Positions 26,044 through 34,900 of a stretch of DNA of 51,142 bases are shown one piece after another (positions within the stretch are counted from its first letter, which is position 1; each line of letters begins with the position of its first letter). This stretch comes from an uncultured Alphaproteobacteria bacterium (GTDB lineage: Bacteria; Pseudomonadota; Alphaproteobacteria; RF32; CAG-239): the NCBI GenBank assembly GCA_934248075.1, contig CAKQKH010000008.1:1-51142 (forward strand). Reading direction: 5' to 3'. The notes under the pieces were generated by a model that saw only the letters and a program-made list of their open reading frames with translations, made no database searches and was not told the origin of the DNA. The position numbers were made by a program, and so were the translations under genes.

Positions 26044-26292
26044 ATGATTAAGAACAATGAAAAGGCTATCCAAGAGGCGGCTTATTTCATCTGGCAAAAC
26101 GCCGGTTGTCCGCAGGGTCAGGATGAGTACTTTTGGTCAATGGCTGTTGAGCAGATCAACAATTGCAACAAGTCTAAAAGCAGCTCCAAGAGCAGCTCTT
26201 CTTGCAAATCTTCCAGCGCCAAAAAGTCTTCTTCCGCTAAGAAATCTTCTGTTGCCGCAAAATCTTCTTCTGCTAAAAAATCTTCTAAGTAA
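26044..26292 (+). CDS. DUF2934-domain protein with Lys/Ser-rich tail
   Basis: 82 residues. The N-terminal half (residues 5-40) matches the DUF2934 pattern A-Y-x-x-W-x3-G-x-P-x-G-x5-W-x2-A (EAAYFIWQNAGCPQGQDEYF, then WSMAVEQIN). The C-terminal half is a histone-tail-like repeat of Lys, Ser and Ala (AKKSSSAKKSS and similar). The start is ATG 26044 with GGAG 9 bases upstream; the in-frame TTG at 26029 overlaps the SD. It is monocistronic, with a near-consensus promoter and a strong terminator, which suggests high expression. Its paralogue is at 46888-47220. A nucleic-acid-binding or nucleoid role is inference from the basic tail; the domain has no assigned function I know of. Confidence 0.85.
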   Translation: MIKNNEKAIQEAAYFIWQNAGCPQGQDEYFWSMAVEQINNCNKSKSSSKSSSSCKSSSAKKSSSAKKSSVAAKSSSAKKSSK

Positions 26293-26319
26293 GTCGATTT
26301 TTGGATACAGAAAATTTAG

Positions 26320-26352
26320 AAAAAAGTTCCGTCGTTCGCGGAGCTTTTTTTT
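26320..26352. terminator. Bidirectional terminator, DUF2934 gene / TPR-methyltransferase
   Basis: AAAAGTTCCG pairs with CGGAGCTTTT (one G-U pair) around a 7-base loop, with an A-run before and a run of eight T after. Its T-tract ends at the stop codon of the converging gene. Confidence 0.85.
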
Positions 26353-27673
26353 ATTTTTTTGACGCGGAAATTATCCAACCGCAAACGTCTTTTCCGGCCT
26401 CTTGACGCAGGGCGCAATTTGCAAAAATCGGGACATGGAATCCGGCTTTTTTTATAACTTTTTCAAGGTAATTTCGGCCGTGCAAAAAACGTCCGGACAA
26501 ATGCTGCTGCCAGCTGTCTTGATGATCTGAATTTTGACTGGCGCTAAAAATTAAAACCCCGTTTTTTTTGAGCGAGGAACAACACAATTTCAGCACCTCA
26601 TCAAGGGCGCCAAAATAAGTGAAAACATCTGCGGCCACAATCAGATCAAACTTGTTTTTGACACCGCGCAGAAATTGGTTGATGTCCGCGCACTCTAATT
26701 GGCGATAGAGTTTTTTGGCAGACGCTTTTTGCAACATTTGCGCTGACAAATCAACGCCGAAAATTTGCGCCCGCGAATACACGAATCGCAACGCCTCAGC
26801 GCATAATCCGGTGCCGCAACCGAGGTCTAGAATCCGCGGCGAATTTGGTAGTCGCGATCGCCAATGAGCCGTAATTTCGGCAGCGATTTTTTGCGGCACG
26901 GCATAGCCCAATCCGGCCAAAGTTTCATCAAAAGAATCCGCAAAATTATCAAAAACCAAACGCACATAATCAGCATCGGAGCGAGCAAAATTTTCTGCCG
27001 GAAAAAAAGCGTGCCAACTTTGTTGAGCGATTGGAGAATCGGCATATTTGCGGCACCATTTTTTTAAGCACGGCAAAACAAAATCAACGCCTTTTTCCAA
27101 AGCGATTTCATACAATGCATAAGCGAGATTTAGATGCTGGGAATCCTGCCCATTGCTTAAATCCACCGCACGCATAGCCGAAGAAAGCGCCAGACGATAA
27201 TGCCCGTTTTTTTGCGCCGCTTGCGACAATAAATTATAACTCCAAAAATCGTTTTGATTGCGCGATAGATATTGTCTAAACCGGCTCTCGGAAGCCAAAT
27301 AATTTTCTTGCTCAAAATCTAGTTTCGCACGCAATAAAAGAGCGGCGTTTTCATTATCAATTTGCGCAATGACAGCGGCGGCCTCAGCATATTTTTTTTG
27401 GCGCAGCAACGCCTCGCCCAGATTTTGCGACGCCTCCAAATTATGCGGGTTAAGTTGCAAAATTTGTTGATAGCAGTTTGCGGCGGCAAAATAATCCTGC
27501 TCCACAAAACAAGTGTTGCCGAGAATCAGCAAAAGCATCTCGTCTTTTGCATAACGGCGCAAACCGATTTGCGCAAGTTTTCGAGCCTTGGCGTAGTCAG
27601 ACGTCTGATACGCAAGCAAAGCCTCAGCCACAAGAACGGAATGTTTTTTGAAGCGTAAAAAAAAGTTTATCAT
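26351..27673 (-). CDS. TPR-repeat protein fused to a class I SAM methyltransferase
   Basis: 440 residues. About 1-215 are tetratricopeptide-like helices (for example FAAANCYQQILQLNPHNLEA, then SQNLGEALLRQKKYAEAAAV). The region DNFADSFDETLAGLGYAVPQ (about 243-262) is the characteristic lead-in of TPR-methyltransferases. The AdoMet motif I is ILDLGCGTGLCAEALR (about 280-295), followed by IFGVDLSAQML, an acidic post-motif, and FDLIVAADVFTYFG as motif IV. The substrate is unknown; the TPRs suggest a protein partner. It is alone on its strand between terminators, and no clear SD precedes the ATG at 27673. Confidence 0.85.
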   Translation of the reverse strand: MINFFLRFKKHSVLVAEALLAYQTSDYAKARKLAQIGLRRYAKDEMLLLILGNTCFVEQDYFAAANCYQQILQLNPHNLEASQNLGEALLRQKKYAEAAAVIAQIDNENAALLLRAKLDFEQENYLASESRFRQYLSRNQNDFWSYNLLSQAAQKNGHYRLALSSAMRAVDLSNGQDSQHLNLAYALYEIALEKGVDFVLPCLKKWCRKYADSPIAQQSWHAFFPAENFARSDADYVRLVFDNFADSFDETLAGLGYAVPQKIAAEITAHWRSRLPNSPRILDLGCGTGLCAEALRFVYSRAQIFGVDLSAQMLQKASAKKLYRQLECADINQFLRGVKNKFDLIVAADVFTYFGALDEVLKLCCSSLKKNGVLIFSASQNSDHQDSWQQHLSGRFLHGRNYLEKVIKKAGFHVPIFANCALRQEAGKDVCGWIISASKK

Positions 27674-27751
27674 ACGCGTTCCAACCAGTGTTAAGCAGAT
27701 ATCCTTATATTAACTTAGCACGGCAATGGTTTAAAAATTGTTTGCAGACAC

Positions 27752-27785
27752 AAAAAAAGCCTCGGATTTATCCGAGGCTTTTTTA
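27752..27785 (-). terminator. Terminator of tRNA-Leu
   Basis: GCCTCGGA (27759-27766) pairs with TCCGAGGC (27771-27778) around a 4-base loop. It is flanked by A7 and T6, so it works on both strands, and lies just past the tRNA 3' end on the minus strand. Confidence 0.88.
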
Positions 27786-27786
27786 T

Positions 27787-27872
27787 TGGTAGGGGTAGTC
27801 AGACTTGAACTGACACGGCCTGAGGCCACAAGATTTTGAGTCTAGCGCGTCTACCAGTTCCGCCATACCCCC
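27787..27872 (-). tRNA. tRNA-Leu(CAA), CCA encoded
   Basis: Class II tRNA of 86 nt. Acceptor GGGGGTA/TACCCCT (first pair G-U), D arm GCGGAACTGGTAGACGC, anticodon loop CTCAAAA (anticodon CAA, reads UUG), long variable arm TGGCCTCAGGCCG, T arm GTCAG-TTCAAGT-CTGAC, discriminator A, then encoded CCA. Confidence 0.95.
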
Positions 27873-27889
27873 ATATCATTGTGAGTGAA

Positions 27890-27918
27890 TAGATAATCTA
27901 TTTAATCTTTGCAGTCAA
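27890..27918 (-). promoter_or_regulatory. Promoter of tRNA-Leu
   Basis: Minus strand TTGACT (27918-27913), 17-base spacer, TATCTA (27895-27890), 18 bases before the mature tRNA 5' end. Confidence 0.6.
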
Positions 27919-27970
27919 CAACTTTTTTTGCATTTATGCATTTTTTTGTATGCAACGACTTTTTTGACCG

Positions 27971-28345
27971 CTATTTAGCGTCGGTTCCTTCTCCGGACAA
28001 ACCTTTCGCGAGATTCATGTTTATACTAATCAGGGCATCTAGTTTGCGAGGCTCCGGCGTCGCTTGGATATCCATAGTTCTTTGGAAAACAAACATGGCC
28101 AAAGATAAAATATTTCTCTTTATCTCCGCCGGCTGGGGACAATCCGGCTCGTTCATCGCCGACGCCAACACAGCCCATAGTTTGCGGTTTTTTTCTAACG
28201 CATCTTCCAGCTCACCTTTGCGCTCTTCCCAATGCTCTTTTATCAGGTTAAGTCCCGATGCCGTACGAATCAAAGCACGGCTCTCAAGCTCTGTCTGGCT
28301 GAGTCCGGAAACTTCCGCTTGCGCATAATTTTGTGAGAGATCCAT
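27971..28345 (-). CDS. flaF: FlaF, flagellin biosynthesis regulator
   Basis: 124 residues, the FlaF size. The diagnostic core is NRKLWAVLASAMNEPDCPQP, then IKRNILSLAMFVFQRTMDI, then LDALISINMNLAKGL. In alphaproteobacteria FlaF acts after transcription in flagellin synthesis, opposing or complementing FlbT. No flbT or flagellin gene is adjacent: neighbours are tRNA-Leu and a divergent periplasmic binding protein gene. The start has AAGGAT 6 bases upstream. No sigma-54 element is seen in the upstream 100 bases, unlike the two other flagellar units in the window. Confidence 0.88.
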   Translation of the reverse strand: MDLSQNYAQAEVSGLSQTELESRALIRTASGLNLIKEHWEERKGELEDALEKNRKLWAVLASAMNEPDCPQPAEIKRNILSLAMFVFQRTMDIQATPEPRKLDALISINMNLAKGLSGEGTDAK

Positions 28346-28453
28346 TTTTTATCCTTACTAAAAATAAAAGTTTTTTTAATACAATTACGTTATGATTATA
28401 TTTAATTAAAGTTACCGAATAGTAAATATGCGATAGTTTTACAGGAATTTATA

Positions 28454-29320
28454 ATGAAAAAATTACTGATTTTTTTGATGATGCTGGGAATGGCGGTGTT
28501 ATGGGCGGCGGCGGGAAGCGCATTTGTCCGCTATGAGGACAAACACCCTCAAAAGGTGCGAGAAATCAACATTACCGGATTTGGAGATTATGCGCCGTTC
28601 GGGTATATTGAACGTTCTGAAGAAACGAAATATGAGAAGTTTGTGACGGTTTTTCAGCCGATGATCGACACTCTGGCTCAAGAAAACAATCTGAGAATCA
28701 AATATAAACTATATGAACAAAATTATCCCGCTCAGGTACAAAAGGTGCGGCAGGGAGATATCGACATTGCGCTCGGGGCCTATCATCAAACCGAGTTGTT
28801 TCGCGGCTTGGAACTGATTTTTCCGGCGGCATTTGTGAATCCGATAACAGTGATGATGTTGCCGAATCGAATTGATGAAGTTAAAACTGTCGGCGATTTG
28901 CGTAAACTTAAAGGCGTGAGGACTTCTCGCGAGCAGTACAGCGATTTTGTGGAAAAACAACTGAAATCTTTTGAAATTGAAACGGTTGATAATTCTTATG
29001 ATTTGTTTGAGCGGTTATTTACGCAAAAAGCCGATTACATTGTTATCGGACAGTATTACGGACTGATTGAAGCATCTAAACTGGGATTGCGCAACCAGAT
29101 CAGCACCGCTAAACAAGCCTTGTGGCAAGTGCCAATGTTTGTGGCGGTATCCAAGTTATCACGCGAGCGCAAAATGCTGAGCCAGAAGCTGACCAGATAT
29201 TTGGAAAATGAGCAGAATCAAAAATTATTGCGGCAAAACCTGATCAGAATGGTCGATGAGGCTGAAATTAATGCTCAAGGAATTGTGCCGCCAACTTTTG
29301 GACTGGAAAAAAGCAGATAA
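28454..29320 (+). CDS. Periplasmic solute-binding-family-3-like protein
   Basis: 288 residues with an N-terminal signal or anchor (MKKLLIFLMMLGMAVLWAAA, then GSAFVRYEDK). The layout is that of family 3 amino-acid-type binding proteins: a first lobe beginning INITGFGDYAPFGYIE, a hinge near VRQGDIDIALGAYHQTELF, and a second lobe with VGDLRKLKGVRTSRE ending in a helical YLENEQNQKLLRQNL. There is no ABC permease nearby, so it may be an orphan sensor or uptake protein. Ligand unknown. SD CAGGAA is 7 bases upstream. It is divergent from flaF. Confidence 0.78.
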   Translation: MKKLLIFLMMLGMAVLWAAAGSAFVRYEDKHPQKVREINITGFGDYAPFGYIERSEETKYEKFVTVFQPMIDTLAQENNLRIKYKLYEQNYPAQVQKVRQGDIDIALGAYHQTELFRGLELIFPAAFVNPITVMMLPNRIDEVKTVGDLRKLKGVRTSREQYSDFVEKQLKSFEIETVDNSYDLFERLFTQKADYIVIGQYYGLIEASKLGLRNQISTAKQALWQVPMFVAVSKLSRERKMLSQKLTRYLENEQNQKLLRQNLIRMVDEAEINAQGIVPPTFGLEKSR

Positions 29321-29383
29321 GCAACTTGATTTTTAGATGTAATTGTTTAATATAATAGGCAATGTTTGAAAGGCTCTGAAGTA

Positions 29384-30049
29384 ATGGTTTTGTTGATTCA
29401 TCATCCGGTTTCTCCCTATGGGCGCAAAATTCGCCTGCAAATGAGCGAGAAAAAAATGCTCTTTATTCTGCGCGAGGAAGAGCCATGGAGATTATCAGAT
29501 GAAGTATATAAACTTAATCCGGCCGGAGAACTGCCGATTTTTATAAACGACGGCTGCGTGATTTCAGGCAATTACGCCATCAGTGAATATTTGGAAGAAA
29601 CCTCAACCGAAGTTCCGTTGCTTTTTGGCGATGCTAAACAAAAAGCAGAGATTAGAAGGTTGACTGATTGGTTTGACAACAAATTTTATCGCGAAGTATA
29701 TCGCAACATTGTGTTTGAAAAAGTACACAAGCGTTTTGCCTCTGGCAGCGCGCCTGATTCTCAAATTCTAAAAACCGGATTGAACAATCTGGCCTATCAT
29801 CTGGAATATATAGAATGGTTGTTGGAAAGACGGCAATATTTGGCTTGCGACACCTTATCGCTGGCAGATTTGGCGGCCGCGGCGCAGCTATCCGTGACGG
29901 ATTATCTCGGCAGCGTGCCTTGGGACGAATTTAAGAGCGCCAAAGTTTGGTATTCAAAAATAAAATCGCGGCCGTCTTTTAAGGAAATACTAAAAGACAA
30001 TATCCGCGGAATTTTACCGGCCAGAAACTATGCTAATTTGGACTTTTGA
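29384..30049 (+). CDS. fzlA: FzlA-like GST-fold cell-division protein
   Basis: 221 residues, glutathione-S-transferase fold. The thioredoxin-like N-domain is LIHHPVSPYGRKIRLQMSEK, then LNPAGELPIF and YAISEYLEE. The helical C-domain carries LTDWFDNKFYREVYRNIVFE, YHLEYIEWLLERRQYLACDT, LSLADLAAAAQLSVTDYLG and the terminal YANLDF. This combination, especially the W.D.KF.REV block and the LDF tail, is what I recall of FzlA, the alphaproteobacterial FtsZ-filament-binding regulator of constriction, rather than a detoxifying GST. The start is ATG 29384 with AAAGG upstream; an in-frame TTG at 29366 is less likely. A small lipoprotein gene follows 6 bases later. Confidence 0.85.
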   Translation: MVLLIHHPVSPYGRKIRLQMSEKKMLFILREEEPWRLSDEVYKLNPAGELPIFINDGCVISGNYAISEYLEETSTEVPLLFGDAKQKAEIRRLTDWFDNKFYREVYRNIVFEKVHKRFASGSAPDSQILKTGLNNLAYHLEYIEWLLERRQYLACDTLSLADLAAAAQLSVTDYLGSVPWDEFKSAKVWYSKIKSRPSFKEILKDNIRGILPARNYANLDF

Positions 30050-30055
30050 AAAGAC

Positions 30056-30529
30056 ATGAACATGAATAAAATATGCACAATTCTCGTTTGTTGTTTGGCG
30101 GTTTGTTCCTGCACATATTTTTCAAAAGGCAGCGGACAAGTGGTTTATCATTGGGAAAAAACCCACACCGGAGTGGAAAAATTTTCGCGCGACCACGCCG
30201 AATGCCTGATGGCGGCAAAAGAGTTTAATTTGTTGCCGGATTTCAGAACCTGGTTTTATTCGGAAGAAACCAAGTTGAACACTCGCGCGGACTGGAAATC
30301 AGACAAGGGAATCTGGGCGACTTATGTGCCGTATCCGGGAGCGCAGCCGTTGATTGTGAACTCTCGCTATGACGACACCGATATCAGCCCCAAGGATTAC
30401 AGCGCCTGTATGCGCTCCAAGGGCTATTGGCCGCGGGAGCATGATATTCCGGAGATTACCAACATCAACCTTTACAAAGCGCGGCGCCCGCATTTGCGAC
30501 AGCCTTTCGGCACCCCGCAGTATTACTGA
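30056..30529 (+). CDS. Small lipoprotein
   Basis: 157 residues with a signal peptide rich in Cys (MNMNKICTILVCCLAVCSC). The lipid-modified residue is Cys17 (LAVC) or Cys19 (VCSC). The mature part is aromatic and charged (VVYHWEKTHTGVEKF, WFYSEETKLN, YDDTDISPKDYSACMRSKGY) with two further Cys. The SACMRSKGY ending resembles many small proteobacterial lipoproteins with a C..C pair, but no family is named. It lies 6 bases after fzlA, probably co-transcribed. Its last 65 bases are antisense to the 3' end of the outer-membrane efflux gene. Confidence 0.75.
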   Translation: MNMNKICTILVCCLAVCSCTYFSKGSGQVVYHWEKTHTGVEKFSRDHAECLMAAKEFNLLPDFRTWFYSEETKLNTRADWKSDKGIWATYVPYPGAQPLIVNSRYDDTDISPKDYSACMRSKGYWPREHDIPEITNINLYKARRPHLRQPFGTPQYY

Positions 30530-31943
30530 TTTTTGATGCGGGCGGAGCGTATCCGCCGCCGATAGATTTGTAGAAAGTTATAATATTTTGATAAATGGCG
30601 CCATTGCTCTCGATACGAGTATTTTGCGCGCTTAGCAAATTTTGTTGAGAGGTTAACACCTCGCTGAACTCCACCAATCCCTGACGATATTTGCGCAAGG
30701 TCAACTCCGCGACCTGAGTTTGTGACCGTTCGGCCGCAACGGCCGACTGATTGCGCAAATATTCCTGCTCAACCGCCGTCATGGCGGTGCGGATTTCTTC
30801 CGCGGCATTAAGCAAGCCGGAGCGATATAATTGCAACTGCTCCGCGGTTAAATATTTTTGCAGCTGAACATTGTTATATAATGCTCCCCAATGAAACAAC
30901 GGCAAATTTACAACCGGTGAAAAACTATACATATTGCTTCCCGAACTGATGAGCGCAGAAGAATTTTTGGCTTGATATCCGATAAGGCCGCTGATGCTTA
31001 GCGAGGGAAACATTTGCGCCAGCGCTTGTCCGATTTTGGCATTTTGAGCCATTAAATTGGCTTCGGCAACCCTAACATCAGGCCGTTGGCGCAAAACCGA
31101 AACCGGCAGGTTGTAGAGTTGATCCAAATCATAGGCAAAGTTACGGCTTATCAGGTTGTTTTCCGGAGCCGACAAGACCGCGGTCAAACTGCCAGGGAGT
31201 TGCCCGACCAATATGGACAAAGCATTGGCGTAAGCTTCTGTTTGCTGTCTTGATACGGGAAGCTGCTGTTTGGTGGTATCTACAATATAGCCAGCCTGAT
31301 TGATGGATATTTCATCGGCTAATCCGCTGTTGTATTTTTGCCGCACCAACTGATATATATCTTCTTGCAACTGCAAATTTTGCTCTGCAAGCCGCAACTG
31401 CTCCTGCGCCTGACGCAACTGAATATAGTTGGCGGCAATTTCAGCCGTGAGAGTCAGGCGCACATTGTCCAAATCTGCCGCCGCGGCCTGCAACATCGCC
31501 CACGCGCTTTCGGTCGCGCGACGACCTCCGCCCCAGATATCCAACTCCCATGCGGCATCAAAACCCAAACGATAATAATCATCTACAATCACAACCTGAC
31601 GATAATTTTTATCGGTTTTACTTTTGTTATAGGCGCCGGATGCATTTAAGGTCGGCAAATTTTGCACCGCGCTGATACGCAAACTCTGCCGCGCTTGCAG
31701 CAGTCTTTGGCGGGCGGCTTCAACCGTGGGGCTGTATGCCAAACCGCGGGCAATCAGACTGTTGAGCAACGGGTCATTAAATTGCCGATACCAATCAAGC
31801 GTAATCGGCGTTACCTGCCCGCTCAGGCGCAAACCGGCGGCAATGTCTGTGTTGGAAAAAAGGCGCGGAGATTTGTAGTCTGGTCCAAGAGTGCAAGAAA
31901 ACAGCAATAATACCGAAAATAAAAAAGATATTTTAATCCGCAT
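30465..31943 (-). CDS. Outer-membrane efflux lipoprotein (NodT/OprM family)
   Basis: 492 residues from ATG 31943, the TolC-like channel of the tripartite exporter. It has a lipoprotein signal MRIKISFLFSVLLLFSC (Cys17), then TLGPDYKSP, the usual NodT/OprM mature start. Two homologous helical repeats follow, with the RQRPDVRVAEANLMAQNAKI motif and the SLSISGLIGYQ strand. The start is supported by AGAGGAGG 5 bases upstream; a reading 35 codons longer lacks an SD. The ATG lies 11 bases inside the RND gene end. The C-terminus runs about 30 residues past the typical GGGY end into sequence antisense to the lipoprotein gene, as if the original stop were lost. Confidence 0.9.
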   Translation of the reverse strand: MRIKISFLFSVLLLFSCTLGPDYKSPRLFSNTDIAAGLRLSGQVTPITLDWYRQFNDPLLNSLIARGLAYSPTVEAARQRLLQARQSLRISAVQNLPTLNASGAYNKSKTDKNYRQVVIVDDYYRLGFDAAWELDIWGGGRRATESAWAMLQAAAADLDNVRLTLTAEIAANYIQLRQAQEQLRLAEQNLQLQEDIYQLVRQKYNSGLADEISINQAGYIVDTTKQQLPVSRQQTEAYANALSILVGQLPGSLTAVLSAPENNLISRNFAYDLDQLYNLPVSVLRQRPDVRVAEANLMAQNAKIGQALAQMFPSLSISGLIGYQAKNSSALISSGSNMYSFSPVVNLPLFHWGALYNNVQLQKYLTAEQLQLYRSGLLNAAEEIRTAMTAVEQEYLRNQSAVAAERSQTQVAELTLRKYRQGLVEFSEVLTSQQNLLSAQNTRIESNGAIYQNIITFYKSIGGGYAPPASKISNTAGCRKAVANAGAALCKG

Positions 31944-34900
31944 GAACGCCTCCTCTGCCCGGAGTGCGCCCGCCGCTCCATTCTTTGATGCTCTCAAACA
32001 CGGCAAACAAGGCCGGAATAAAGATAATGCCGACAAAAGTGGCGGCAATCATACCAAAAAACACCGAAGTGCCAATGGCAATCTGGCTGGAGGCTCCGGC
32101 GCCAGTGGCAATAATCATCGGAAACACGCCCAAAATAAAGGTTAGCGCGGTCATCAACACGGCACGAAACCTTTCGCCGGCGCCTTTTTCCGAAGCCTCT
32201 AAAATTGAGGCGCCCTGCTCGCGATAGGCTTTGGTAAACTCTACAATCAGAATCGCGTTTTTGGCCGCCAGACCAATTAGCATAATCAGCCCCAGCTGCG
32301 CATATATGCTAAGCGCCTGCCCCATGATATGCAACCCGATAATGGCGCCCAAAATAGCAAAAACTGTGGAGAACATAACCGCAAAAGCCAACATCCAACT
32401 CTCATACAGCGCCACCAGAAAAAGATAGCAAAAAATCAGCGCTAGAACTATCAGAAACGCGGCCAGACCAGCGGCCTCAACCTCTTGCAGACTCAACCCC
32501 GTCCAGGATATGCCAAAATCTTGCGGCAAAATTTTTTGCGCGATGTTTTTTACGCTGTCAATCGCGGTGCCGGTGCTGACGTTTTCCGCCGCCTGAGCGG
32601 TTATCGCGGCAGTGGAATACTGATTGTATCGATAGATGATTTTTGGGGCAAGCACGGTATGAACATCGGCAAAGCTGCGCACTCGCACCAGTTGGCCATC
32701 GATAGAGCGAACATAGAGATTGCGCACATCTTCAATATTGCGGCGGTAAGGAAAATCAGCCTGAACAATAACCTTGTTTACCTGTCCGGAGAGCGTGATA
32801 TTATTGACATAACGCGAACCAAGATTATTTGACAGCGTGGCAAACAAGTCGGCCACGGTGATTTTGTAGCTCTGCAATTTGGTGCGATCTATGTCAAGAT
32901 ATATATGCGGCGTGTCGGCTGTAAAAGTGCTGAAAGCGTAAGCGAGATCGGGCGAGGAGTTTAATCCTTGCAAAAAATTTTCCAGTCTGCCGTACAACTC
33001 AGTCGGAGAGATATTGCCGCCAAGCGCGTTGAGCTGCAAAGACAAGCCATTGCTTTGGCCGATACCAGGGATAGCGGGCGGGGCAAAAAAGTTTATCTCC
33101 GCGTCGGCGACAGAGGCAAATTTTTGCGACAAAGCCGAGGTTATGGACTCAATAGAAAGACGCTTGGAAGTGCGCTCCGACCATGGTTGCAGCCCAATTA
33201 CACCAAGCGCGACATTTTCTCCGCCGCCGCCCAAAAGCGAGTATCCGGCAACCGAAATAAAATATTTGACCCCAGACATTTGCAAAGCTTGCTCCGATAT
33301 GTTTGCCAAAACTTCGTTGGTCTGATTTATGGTGGCGGTTTCGGCTAACTGCAAATTGGCGAAAATTATTCCCTGATCTTCTTCGGGCAAAAATGAAGCG
33401 GCCGTGTATCTGAAGCCTAAAGACACCAGCGCAATCGCCGCCAAAACCGCTACAACCGTGGCTTTGAGTCGAGAAGAAAACCAGCCGACAACCCGCAAAT
33501 ATTGTGATTTGCCATAATCTATGGCTTGATTAAATCGTCGAAAAAGCAGATGAGAGTTTTTTGGTTCTGCTCCGCTCAAAAAAATGGCACACAAAGCCGG
33601 AGACAAAGTAAGCGCATTGAAAGCTGAAAAGACCACCGCCGTGGCGATTGTCACCGCAAATTGCTGATAAATTTTGCCGGTTATACCGGCCATCAGGCCG
33701 ACCGGAATAAAAATAGACAACAGCACAAAAGTGGTGGCAATAATCGCGCTGGCAATCTGCTGCATGGCCTTGACGGAAGCGGACTTGGCATCAAGTTTTT
33801 CGTTGGCCATCAGGTACTCCACCCGCTCAACCACAATAATGGCATCATCAACCACCAAACCAATCGCCAGAATCATGGCAAATAAGGTTAGAATATTGAT
33901 GTCAAAACCAAGCATATAGATTACGGCAAAAGTCGCAATCAGCGATACCGGAATGGTTATCAGCGGAATCAGCGTAGTGCGGATTTTTTGCAAAAACACA
34001 TAGGTTACCAGCACCACCAGAGAAAAAGTAATGACCAGCGTTTCAATAATGCTTTGAATTGAAGAACGCACATAATCGGTGGAATCGTACGCCACCTTGA
34101 GTTCGATGTCGGCCGGAAAAGTTTGGCTTAGTTTTTCTATCTCGGCATAGACACTGTTCATGATGTTTAGCGAGTTGGAGCCGGGTGTTTGGCTCAAACC
34201 GATGATAACCGCCGGAGCATTGTCATAGTGGGCGCTGATGCCGTATGTGTCAGCGCCAAACTCCACTCTGGCAATGTCTTGCAGGCGCACCACGCCGCCG
34301 TTTGACGATGTTGCCACAATAATGTTGTTAAAATCATCGACATTGTTTAATAATCCGCGAGCGGTGAGCGAAAGCACCACGGAGGTATTGTCGGAAGACG
34401 GCGCCGAACCGATCGCTCCGATTGAAGCCTGAATATTTTGCGATGCAACGGCGTCTATTATGGCGGAACTGTCCAGCCCCAAAGAAGCCAATTTATCAGA
34501 ATTAAGCCAAATACGCATAGAATATTGCGGACCGTAGATATTGACGTCGCCGACGCCGTCAATCCGCGCCAATGGATTTTGGATATTGGCATAGGCAAAA
34601 TTACTGAGGTACAAATCATTGTATGTGTTGTCGGGCGAGCGCAAAACCAGCATACCCAAAATATTGGACATTTGAGTTGTTACCTCAAGCCCCTGTTTAT
34701 TAACGATGTCGGGCAACTGCGATGTAACTTGCTGCAAGCGATTTTGCACTTTTACCTGCGCGATATCAGGATCGGTTCCAACATTAAAAGTAATGGTGAG
34801 CGTATATGCGCCGTTGTCATCTGATGTGGAGGACATATAAAGCATATCTTCTATGCCGTTAATTTTATTTTCTATCGGTACGGCAACCGTATCCACCAGC

